NCBI GenBank assembly: GCA_016787925.1
Contig: JAEUSK010000052.1
Span: forward strand, 1 to 35,413
Direction of reading: 5' to 3'
Origin: a bacterium
GTDB taxonomy: Bacteria; CLD3; SB21
DNA length: 35,413 bases
Position 1 is the first letter of the stretch. Every line of letters starts with the position of its first letter. Positions 9,174 through 15,934 of this stretch are shown piece by piece. The notes beneath the pieces were generated by a model that saw nothing but the letters and a program-made list of their open reading frames with translations, searched no databases and was not told where the DNA came from. A program made the translations under genes and the position numbers.

Positions 9174-9543
9174 CGATTATTTCTAAGAGCCATCAACAAA
9201 GCTCAGGCTGAGAGGACGTTCTCTAAATGTCGTGAACCCGTTAAGCAGCTTTCATAAAGACTAACGCAAGAGAGCCTTCGCTAAGTGATCAAAATTTTCC
9301 TGGAGTTCTAATAATATGGAGATCAGAAAACGCTTTGGTCATATTTGGGAATATTTTCGGATCATAGGTCGCACGTTGAAAAAGAAGATTCTTACCGAAA
9401 GACATAAGTCCATTATGATTTGGCAACTTGGTCATTAAAAAAAAATATTTGATTATTACAATTTTTTTACAATATTTCAAAAGTGTTCAAATTACGGAAT
9501 CATTCATTCCAATCTAACTCTACTTTGTAATAAAGAGGTCACA
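9174..9543. other. Intergenic region before the beta-barrel gene
   Basis: The stretch is AT-rich towards the right end and must hold the promoter of the next cluster, because a strong terminator precedes it. I find no ATGAC-N4-GTCAT operator and no clear TAnnTTTG element. The only coding candidate is the weak 40-codon frame at 9316-9438. The ribosome binding site AAAGAGGT is at 9532-9539. Confidence 0.5.
9316..9438 (+). CDS. Possible 40-aa basic small protein
   Basis: ATG at 9316 is preceded by GGAG at 9302-9305 (spacing 10) and opens a 40-codon frame with a basic, aromatic-rich composition (RKRFGHIWEYFRIIG, then LKKKILTERHK). I recognise no family, and the opposite strand is also open over the same stretch, so chance is a real possibility. 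It lies between a terminator and a cluster that needs a promoter, so it may simply be leader sequence. Confidence 0.18.
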   Translation: MEIRKRFGHIWEYFRIIGRTLKKKILTERHKSIMIWQLGH

Positions 9544-10923
9544 ATGAAATCGAAAATGCTTTTCGTGTTGACTTTCTTGATCCTGCCCGGCTTGATCCAA
9601 GCGCAGACATTAAATGCGCGTTTCTCTACTTCCGTGTATTCGTGGGAAAATCAGTTTGCCGACTCGACAGCGTCTAAGAGTTTCCGAGGCTACCAGACCG
9701 CGATCATACACGCCAACGGTGTCGGAATGCCGAATCTGTCATTCCATACTTACCTTCGGGGCGCGTACGACATGGGATCGGGAAAGGTGACAGAAAACCC
9801 GCAATACCGCGTTTACAACATGTATGCGCAGTGGAAAAATACGGATCAGAAGACGCACAGGCTGGATGTGAGAGCGGGAAGACAGCAGGTTTTAACCGGG
9901 CTGCGCAGCCCCACAATCGACGGCATAAGAGCGGATTATTCCAATGCGGATAATTATTCCGTATCGGGTTATTTCGGGGCTTTGCCGCCGGATGACGGAT
10001 CCCTCACGGTGTTGAAACCATTTGACAGGCATGCTATGGGGGCAAAAGTCTCCACGGCAAAATACTTTGATACCAAAGCGGCGCTGACTTTTGTGGATAA
10101 GAGCCGCGACGGTGCGTACGCCCGTACGTTAGATCATCTTGGCGGCGACAGTCTATTCCAGCGCGCCGATATGCAGGAACGGCTCATCGGTTTTGACCTC
10201 AACCGCATGTTCATGGGAAAAATCAACTGGTTCTATCACTTTGAATACGACCTGCTTCAGAAAAATGTGCGTCGTGTTTCCACCGACGTCCAGTATACGC
10301 ATAACAAAAATCTTTTTGTCGGAGTGGAATATATCTATCGCCGTCCGAATATCATGTACAATACCATTTTCAGTTCGTTTGACGATCTAAGCACCAATCA
10401 GGAGATCTGGCTGAGAAGCAACTACCGTATCAATGATCTCTGGTCAGTTAACGCCGAATATGCCAATGTGTTTTATGATCTGAAGGACGCCTGGCGATAT
10501 GGTTTTGGCGTAGGATTCTGGAGAACGAATCTGAGTTACCAGCGCCGGACGGGCTACGGCGGTACGATCGATATGATCAGCGCGGCAGCGTATTATCCGG
10601 TGAATGATAGATTGAAAACGGATTGTTCCATTTCCTACGCTCGATTTGACCTTGCGGACGATATAGATAAGAATAGCTGGGAATATCCCGCCAACCCGGG
10701 AGATTGGGATAGATTTAATCTTGAACGCCAGATTTTAACCGCCACAAATACTTCGGTCACGGTGACGGGCCGCGTCAATTACGAATTTTTCCGTTCCTTT
10801 AACGTCGACATTGAAGGACAATTTCTCTCGCAAAATATCAAAAGTTCGCCGGTCTATGCCGGAAATAAATCGGATGTCCGGCTGTTTCTAAGAGCCAATT
10901 ATTGGATTTTTCATAAACTCTAA
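9544..10923 (+). CDS. Outer-membrane beta-barrel protein, porin-like
   Basis: A clear signal peptide ends in LIQAQ (about residue 20-21). The mature 440 residues alternate polar and hydrophobic/aromatic residues with turns, as in beta-barrels; recurrent YxxxF/Y-type strands and an aromatic-rich last strand (residues 447-459) fit an outer-membrane insertion signal. The segment RAGRQQVLTGLRSPTIDGIR resembles the conserved early strands of alginate-type or other substrate porins, but no specific family is certain. The gene is 13 bases from the next gene (12-heme cytochrome), so they are co-transcribed. Its location beside a surface-type lipoprotein cytochrome and a periplasmic multiheme cytochrome suggests a porin-cytochrome conduit. 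At 459 aa it is much shorter than MtrB (roughly 700 aa), so homology to MtrB is not claimed. Confidence 0.75.
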   Translation: MKSKMLFVLTFLILPGLIQAQTLNARFSTSVYSWENQFADSTASKSFRGYQTAIIHANGVGMPNLSFHTYLRGAYDMGSGKVTENPQYRVYNMYAQWKNTDQKTHRLDVRAGRQQVLTGLRSPTIDGIRADYSNADNYSVSGYFGALPPDDGSLTVLKPFDRHAMGAKVSTAKYFDTKAALTFVDKSRDGAYARTLDHLGGDSLFQRADMQERLIGFDLNRMFMGKINWFYHFEYDLLQKNVRRVSTDVQYTHNKNLFVGVEYIYRRPNIMYNTIFSSFDDLSTNQEIWLRSNYRINDLWSVNAEYANVFYDLKDAWRYGFGVGFWRTNLSYQRRTGYGGTIDMISAAAYYPVNDRLKTDCSISYARFDLADDIDKNSWEYPANPGDWDRFNLERQILTATNTSVTVTGRVNYEFFRSFNVDIEGQFLSQNIKSSPVYAGNKSDVRLFLRANYWIFHKL

Positions 10924-10936
10924 CGGGTGAAAGAAC

Positions 10937-12016
10937 ATGAAAAACAAAACTTCTTTTTTACTTATCATACCATTTGTTGGTTTGATTCTTTCGATGATCT
11001 CGTTATCCGCCGTCGGAAGCAAGGCTGTCTCGGGTTTATTCACAAAATCCCAATTGGTTCAGAAAATGTTCGGTCATAAATACCACGACATTTATAAGGA
11101 AGAGGACCGAAGCCAACTTATTAAATTCAGCCATAAGTTCCATATCCAGGATACCGGCGCGGAATGCGCGCAATGCCATGCCGGTATTGAAAAAAGCGAA
11201 AGGTCGTCGGATAACAATTTAGGGAAAATGGATCAATGTTATACCTGCCACGATCAGAAGACCACCGATTGTAAAACATGCCATTTGGAAAAATCGGAAC
11301 CCTATTCTGCTTTCAAGAACCCGAAACGGGAATTGGTTTTTTCACACAAGCAGCATGTAGGCGATCAAGGCATGAAGTGCGAGACGTGCCACAAGGACGC
11401 GGCGCAAAAAGATTATGTGAATGCGAGTCTTTTGCCGGCCATGGAGTCGTGTATGAGTTGTCATGACGGCGCCAAGGCAAGCAATGATTGCCGCACCTGT
11501 CATACCGATATCCGTTTCATCAAGCCGGCTGACCATAATATGGATTTTGTTCGTACACACAAGCAAGTTGTGGCGTCAAACGGGACGGCAAATTGTGAAA
11601 TGTGCCATGCAGAGGAAACCTGCGCGGACTGTCATGAAGGCGGCAATCTGCAGAAATTTAAGAACAAAGGTGAATTCAAATCATCCATGTCTCCTTCGGG
11701 CACGGGCGGCAACAGCATAATGAACTTGGAAAAAGCGCACGCATTAGATTATGTTTTCACGCATCGATTTGAAGCCAAAGCCAAAACGAGGGAATGCCAG
11801 AGTTGTCACGAAACCGAGTCGTTCTGCAGTCAGTGCCACAACGAAAGCAGTAAGGTGGCGAAACCGGCCTGGCACGCTGTGCCGGGATTTGTAACATCCA
11901 GCGGCGGAATGCATGCGAAGTTAGCCAAAAAGGACATGGAAAACTGCACGTCGTGCCATCAGGTTGAGAACGCAGATCCCAAGTGTATGGATTGCCACAC
12001 ATTTAAAAAGAAATAA
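10937..12016 (+). CDS. Twelve-heme periplasmic cytochrome c
   Basis: The 359-aa protein has an N-terminal hydrophobic segment (residues 7-28) serving as signal peptide or anchor, followed by twelve CXXCH motifs (the first CAQCH, the last CMDCH) and several FSHKxH-type histidines typical of cytochrome c3/c7-like folds (bis-His ligation). The hemes are spread over two clusters: eight before about residue 235, then a heme-free linker rich in Gly/Ser, then four. It is probably the periplasmic electron carrier partnered with the beta-barrel encoded 13 bases upstream, comparable in role to MtrA/OmaB, although that equivalence is inferred from context only. It is co-transcribed with the two downstream cytochrome genes. 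Confidence 0.88.
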   Translation: MKNKTSFLLIIPFVGLILSMISLSAVGSKAVSGLFTKSQLVQKMFGHKYHDIYKEEDRSQLIKFSHKFHIQDTGAECAQCHAGIEKSERSSDNNLGKMDQCYTCHDQKTTDCKTCHLEKSEPYSAFKNPKRELVFSHKQHVGDQGMKCETCHKDAAQKDYVNASLLPAMESCMSCHDGAKASNDCRTCHTDIRFIKPADHNMDFVRTHKQVVASNGTANCEMCHAEETCADCHEGGNLQKFKNKGEFKSSMSPSGTGGNSIMNLEKAHALDYVFTHRFEAKAKTRECQSCHETESFCSQCHNESSKVAKPAWHAVPGFVTSSGGMHAKLAKKDMENCTSCHQVENADPKCMDCHTFKKK

Positions 12017-12048
12017 TGAGATTTTTATCGAAACGATAGGACATCATC

Positions 12049-12447
12049 ATGAAACAGAATATCACACTTTGTTCCGTTACTTTTATAATGTTTATGTTAT
12101 TCATAAACAGTTGTAGTGAGCGGCAGGGTATTACTACAGTATATAAAGAACGGCCGCCCGCGGTTCTCACTTACGATACCGACATAAAACCTTTTTTGGA
12201 TGCGGCTTGCGCGACAACATGTCATTCCGCTGCTAATCATTTTGGCAGTTACGACTTGAGTTCTTATTCTTCCGGTGCGTTCGGTGGTGTGCTCGGTAAC
12301 GGCACTGATGCGACGTCCAATGCTATAGCCGGCGACGCGAATAGTCTTCTGATCACAAAGCTTGCCGGCGGACATCAGTCGGTCAGCCAGCCCAATCAGG
12401 ATATGATATATCAATGGGTCGTAGTGGATTCTCTAAAGGAAAATTAA
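12049..12447 (+). CDS. Small monoheme lipoprotein with CX3CH heme motif
   Basis: The 132-aa product has a lipoprotein signal (INSC, lipidated Cys22). The mature part, YDTDIKPFLDAACATTCHS, matches the start of planctomycete-type (PSCyt1-like) cytochrome domains, but the heme site is CATTCH, a CX3CH spacing instead of CXXCH. The rest (ISxx-like LLITKLAGGH, then MIYQWV) fits the same fold, where a distal Met may be the second ligand (a Met is present near residue 119). RBS AGGA lies upstream; the gap after the 12-heme gene is 32 bases. Probably it is an outer-membrane-attached periplasmic or surface cytochrome in the same operon. Confidence 0.75.
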   Translation: MKQNITLCSVTFIMFMLFINSCSERQGITTVYKERPPAVLTYDTDIKPFLDAACATTCHSAANHFGSYDLSSYSSGAFGGVLGNGTDATSNAIAGDANSLLITKLAGGHQSVSQPNQDMIYQWVVVDSLKEN

Positions 12448-12475
12448 CCCGTCAAATAAATATAAGGAGGAAACA

Positions 12476-13054
12476 TTGAAAACATCATTAGTATTAACCG
12501 TCGTTGCATTGTTTTTGATCTCATTCAACGTAAAAGACCATGTTGTGACTTTGACTGAAGAGTATGGCTCGACGGGGGATGAACAGAGGGCGTTTGTCGG
12601 AGCGGATAAATGCAAGCCATGCCATATGTCTGAGAAAAAAGGAGCGCAATACAAGAGTTGGAAAGAATCCAAACATGCGGGAGCGTTTGCAACTCTGGCA
12701 ACGGATAAAGCAAAAGAACTGGGTGCAAAAGTTGGCGTAACGAATCCTCAGGAAGACGCCAAATGTCTGAAATGCCATATAGATGGATTTGGCGTGGACG
12801 CTAAGTTCCTCGGTGAAAAATACAAAAAAGAAGACGGCGTAGGCTGTGAGTCCTGTCATGGAGCCGGCGGCGACTATTGGACTAAACAAGTGATGACGGA
12901 CATTTCAACTAAGAAAATCGACGGTGCTACGGTTGGTTTGGTGAAACCCGTAGAGGAAACCTGTAAGAAATGTCACAATGAGGAGTCACCGACGTTTGCC
13001 GGATTTAACTTTGAAGAAATGCATAAGAAGATCGCACATCCAATGCCCAAATAA
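12476..13054 (+). CDS. Tetraheme cytochrome c554-like protein
   Basis: The start is TTG at 12476, supported by a perfect AGGAGG at 12465-12470 with five bases of spacing; no ATG precedes the signal peptide (residues 1-20). Four CXXCH motifs (CKPCH, CLKCH, CESCH, CKKCH) and the segments ADKCKPCH, YKSWKESKHAGAF and GVGCESCHGAGGDYW are typical of the cytochrome c554/c' family, which is periplasmic and transfers electrons singly or in pairs. It is the last gene of the beta-barrel/12-heme operon and is followed by a terminator at 13085. The substrate partner is unknown; no hydroxylamine oxidoreductase gene is in the window. Confidence 0.88.
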   Translation: MKTSLVLTVVALFLISFNVKDHVVTLTEEYGSTGDEQRAFVGADKCKPCHMSEKKGAQYKSWKESKHAGAFATLATDKAKELGAKVGVTNPQEDAKCLKCHIDGFGVDAKFLGEKYKKEDGVGCESCHGAGGDYWTKQVMTDISTKKIDGATVGLVKPVEETCKKCHNEESPTFAGFNFEEMHKKIAHPMPK

Positions 13055-13084
13055 TTCCTAGCTGATCTTTTCTTTAGGTATTAC

Positions 13085-13132
13085 AAAACGTTCCAGTGAG
13101 TCCGGTTTCATGGCTTGCTGGGACGTTTTTTT
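13085..13132 (+). terminator. Rho-independent terminator after the c554-like gene
   Basis: AAAACGTTCCAG (starting 13085) pairs with CTGGGACGTTTT (around 13118-13129), with a single T-G pair and a loop of about 21 nt, then continues into a T run. Confidence 0.8.
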
Positions 13133-13191
13133 ATGAGAATTGAGAAGGATACTTCAGTTCATTTCGGGTCACTCGCGACCGTCGGGGTCTG

Positions 13192-13261
13192 TTTCATGAC
13201 AAAAGTCATGAAACCGTATGACATTGGTCGTTGTTAAATACTAAAAGAATTAGTATTCTAA
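13192..13261 (+). promoter_or_regulatory. Tandem CRP/FNR-type operators plus promoter of the inner-membrane cytochrome operon
   Basis: The distal site is a perfect palindrome with 9-base arms (TTTCATGAC-AAAA-GTCATGAAA, 13192-13213, centre 13202.5). The proximal site TATGAC-ATTG-GTCGTT is at 13217-13232 (centre 13224.5), 22 bp further on. A TA of the putative -7 element lies at 13254, 29.5 bp after the proximal centre. An 8-bp perfect inverted repeat (13237-13244 AATACTAA, 13250-13257 TTAGTATT) overlaps this -7 region. Confidence 0.7.
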
Positions 13262-13312
13262 CGTCATAAATATTCTGACATACCGTTTTACAAAATGAAG
13301 TAGAGAACAAGA

Positions 13313-13642
13313 ATGAAATGGCTGATTATCGTTATCGGAGTAACATGCCTTTTTTCGAAAGATGTATTTGCCCAGGAAAACGCCGACGACGCAAAGGAAG
13401 TTTTCTTATCTGAAAAATGCCAACGATGCCATTCAATCTCGGCGATAAACATTGACGTTACAGGGCAGAAGGTCGTTTCTGATCTGTCTGCCGTCGGCAG
13501 CAGACATACCGGGGAATGGTTGGTCATGTACATGAAAAGGGAAGTGGCTATTGACGGTAAGAAGCATATCAAAAACCTGAAAACATCCGGCGCAAATATC
13601 GAAAAACTTGCGCATTGGCTTGCAACATTAAAAAGGAAATAG
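13313..13642 (+). CDS. Small monoheme cytochrome c
   Basis: The 109-aa protein has a signal peptide ending near VFAQE, then one CQRCH motif (residues 42-46 region) and a compact class-I-like body, with KEVFLSEKCQRCHSI preceding and a candidate Met ligand in VMYMKREV. The C-terminal helix (IEKLAHWLATLK) is typical of small soluble cytochromes c. It is probably a periplasmic one-electron shuttle for the large cytochromes encoded next. It opens the operon that follows the double operator; the gap to the next gene is 117 bases. The ribosome binding site is weak. Confidence 0.85.
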   Translation: MKWLIIVIGVTCLFSKDVFAQENADDAKEVFLSEKCQRCHSISAINIDVTGQKVVSDLSAVGSRHTGEWLVMYMKREVAIDGKKHIKNLKTSGANIEKLAHWLATLKRK

Positions 13643-13759
13643 CCGTTCGCGCGGCCTTCAATGTTAAGCGACTTGCCGTTTATGGCGTAACTTGTAAGGA
13701 CCATATTCTGTAGATCGGCGGATTTTATTTAACGATACCTATGTCTTAAGGAAATACAA

Positions 13760-15892
13760 ATGACACGTGCTACTCTTCTGTTAGTTTTACTACTGTCTGT
13801 GAGTTTTGAGCTTGCCGGCCAGACCAGTCAGGCCTGCTTGGAATGCCACAACGACAAATCGTTGACCATGACCAAGTATAATAAAGAAGTTTCTTTGTAT
13901 GTGAATGAAACGGCTTTAAGCCACTCGACGCATGCTAAATTGTCCTGCGTTGGCTGCCACACCGGTTTTGACCCGGAAAACGTTCCGCATAAAGAGCCCA
14001 TGACGGCTGTTAATTGTATATCCTGCCACAATAAGGCATTAACAAAACATGCCTTTCATATCAACATGGTAAAAGCATCCGGTCGCGGCGGCACTCCTGA
14101 CGTGGATTGCAAAGGATGTCACGGGACGCACGACGTGCAATCACCAAAAGTGGAAGGGACCAAGTTCAGCAAGGGCAATATTATCAATGCATGCGGAAAG
14201 TGCCATGAGGACGTCACCAGAAAGTTTATTAATTCCGAGCATCATAAGGCTGCCGAAAGGGGAATTAAAGAAGCGCCTCTTTGCCTGAATTGCCATCAGA
14301 GCAACATAACCAGAGTGACTGCCGCACTGGATTCAGTTGAGCTTAAGCTGACTCAGGAAAAGGTCTGCATAGCATGCCATTTAGATAATCCGGACGTCGC
14401 CGACAAGACAGTTCGCGGAACAAAATTTATTGCATCCTATGACAAGAGTATTCACGGGTCTGCACTGCGCGCAGGCAATGCAAAGGCTGCGAGCTGCGTG
14501 AATTGTCACGGCAGCCATGAGATGAACAAAAGTATTTCGGAGAGTTCCCGTGTCAATCGCATGCACATTCAGGAGGTATGTTCTCAATGCCATGCAGGAA
14601 TCGAAAAAGAATTTTCATCCAGCGTGCATGCATCTGCGGTTATGAAAGGCAATAAAGATGCGCCGGTTTGTACCGATTGCCACGGGGAGCACGATATATT
14701 AAAACATACCGATCCTGATTCGCCGGTTTCCGCCAAAAATGTATCTCAAAAAGTATGCGGAACATGCCATGCCTCTGTAAAGATGTCCCAGAAATACGGA
14801 TTATCCACCGATCGTTTCAAATCATTTTCGGACAGTTACCACGGTTTATCGGTACGCGGCGGAGCGGTGGAGGTGATTAATTGTGCAAGCTGTCACGGTG
14901 CGCACAGCATCAAGCCGTCAAGTGATTCGACCTCGACCGTTAATAAAGAAAATCTCGTGAAGACTTGCGGCAAGTGCCATCCGGGGGCAAACACACGGTT
15001 TACCATTGGCTCTGTCCATTCTACTACCGAATCAAAAGAGGAAGATCCGATACTATACTGGATAGCTAATTTATATTTTTGGCTGATCGTGATTCTGATC
15101 GGCGGGATGGGCCTGCACAATGCGATCGATTTTGTTAAGAAGGTACGGCGGAAACTCAAGATCCATGAAGGGTTAATCAAGCCGGAAGAAATTGACCACC
15201 GGATGTATGAACGTATGACGTTAAATGAGAGGCTCCAGCATGGCACGTTGGTCATCAGCTTTATACTTCTTGTTATAACCGGTTTTATGCTCCGATACCC
15301 CGAAGCCTGGTGGGTGGTATCTATTCGCAACCTTAGCGATAATGTGTTCGAGTTCAGAAGCTGGATCCACCGCATTGCCGGTGTTACCATGGTTTTAGCA
15401 AGCTTGTATCACACCTACTATATTTTCTTTAATCCCCGCGGGCGCCAGTTAGTCAAGGATCTGCTGCCGCGGCGCAAGGACTTCACTGATCTCATGGACG
15501 CTTTCCGATATTATGCCGGAGTTCGCAGCGAGAAGCCTCAGTTCGGCCGGTTCGGTTATATCGAAAAAAGTGAATACTGGGCGCTGGTTTGGGGAACGGT
15601 CGTCATGGGCATAACCGGTGTGATCATGTGGTTTGAAAACACATCGATGGGTTTGTTGTCAAAATTAGGATGGGACATCGCACGCACAATACATTTTTAT
15701 GAAGCGATACTGGCCACGCTGGCCATCATCGTATGGCATTTCTACTTTGTGATCTTCAATCCCGATGTGTATCCCATGAGCCTGGCTTGGCTTACGGGAA
15801 AAGTTTCGGAAGAAGAAATGCACGACGAACATCCGTTGGAGTTACGCGAGATCAAAAAAAGGGAATTCGAAGAATCGCAAAAAAACCAATAA
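13760..15892 (+). CDS. 13-heme cytochrome c fused to membrane cytochrome b (CbcL-like)
   Basis: A signal peptide (about 1-20) is followed by thirteen CXXCH motifs over residues about 26-415 and then by a cytochrome b561/FdnI-type membrane domain. Five hydrophobic helices are visible, for example YWIANLYFWLIVILIGGMG, TLVISFILLVITGFML, HRIAGVTMVLASLYHTYYI, VVMGITGVIMWF and the helix around YEAILATLAIIVWHFYF, with conserved histidines at helix ends. This layout resembles Geobacter CbcL: multiheme periplasmic part plus diheme quinol-reactive b part. It should take electrons from menaquinol and pass them to periplasmic carriers. Start RBS TAAGGA precedes the ATG. It is followed after 42 bases by a larger paralog. 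Confidence 0.85.
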   Translation: MTRATLLLVLLLSVSFELAGQTSQACLECHNDKSLTMTKYNKEVSLYVNETALSHSTHAKLSCVGCHTGFDPENVPHKEPMTAVNCISCHNKALTKHAFHINMVKASGRGGTPDVDCKGCHGTHDVQSPKVEGTKFSKGNIINACGKCHEDVTRKFINSEHHKAAERGIKEAPLCLNCHQSNITRVTAALDSVELKLTQEKVCIACHLDNPDVADKTVRGTKFIASYDKSIHGSALRAGNAKAASCVNCHGSHEMNKSISESSRVNRMHIQEVCSQCHAGIEKEFSSSVHASAVMKGNKDAPVCTDCHGEHDILKHTDPDSPVSAKNVSQKVCGTCHASVKMSQKYGLSTDRFKSFSDSYHGLSVRGGAVEVINCASCHGAHSIKPSSDSTSTVNKENLVKTCGKCHPGANTRFTIGSVHSTTESKEEDPILYWIANLYFWLIVILIGGMGLHNAIDFVKKVRRKLKIHEGLIKPEEIDHRMYERMTLNERLQHGTLVISFILLVITGFMLRYPEAWWVVSIRNLSDNVFEFRSWIHRIAGVTMVLASLYHTYYIFFNPRGRQLVKDLLPRRKDFTDLMDAFRYYAGVRSEKPQFGRFGYIEKSEYWALVWGTVVMGITGVIMWFENTSMGLLSKLGWDIARTIHFYEAILATLAIIVWHFYFVIFNPDVYPMSLAWLTGKVSEEEMHDEHPLELREIKKREFEESQKNQ

Positions 15893-15934
15893 GATCGCCG
15901 CTCATGGCGGACGGCAAGGTCTAACTGTGTCATC

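Noticed and set aside
9410-9440. ATGAT...GGTCAT half-sites before the beta-barrel gene
   Set aside because: The arms are too far apart and one is mismatched; no TA element at the shared distance, so it is not counted as an operator.
9289-9480. 63-codon minus-strand frame between terminator and beta-barrel gene
   Set aside because: There is no ribosome binding site or recognisable family, and its start lies in an A/T run; judged chance.
13643-13759. Possible extra promoter or terminator between the small cytochrome and the 13-heme gene
   Set aside because: No stem with T tract and no operator; the gap is treated as intra-operon spacer.
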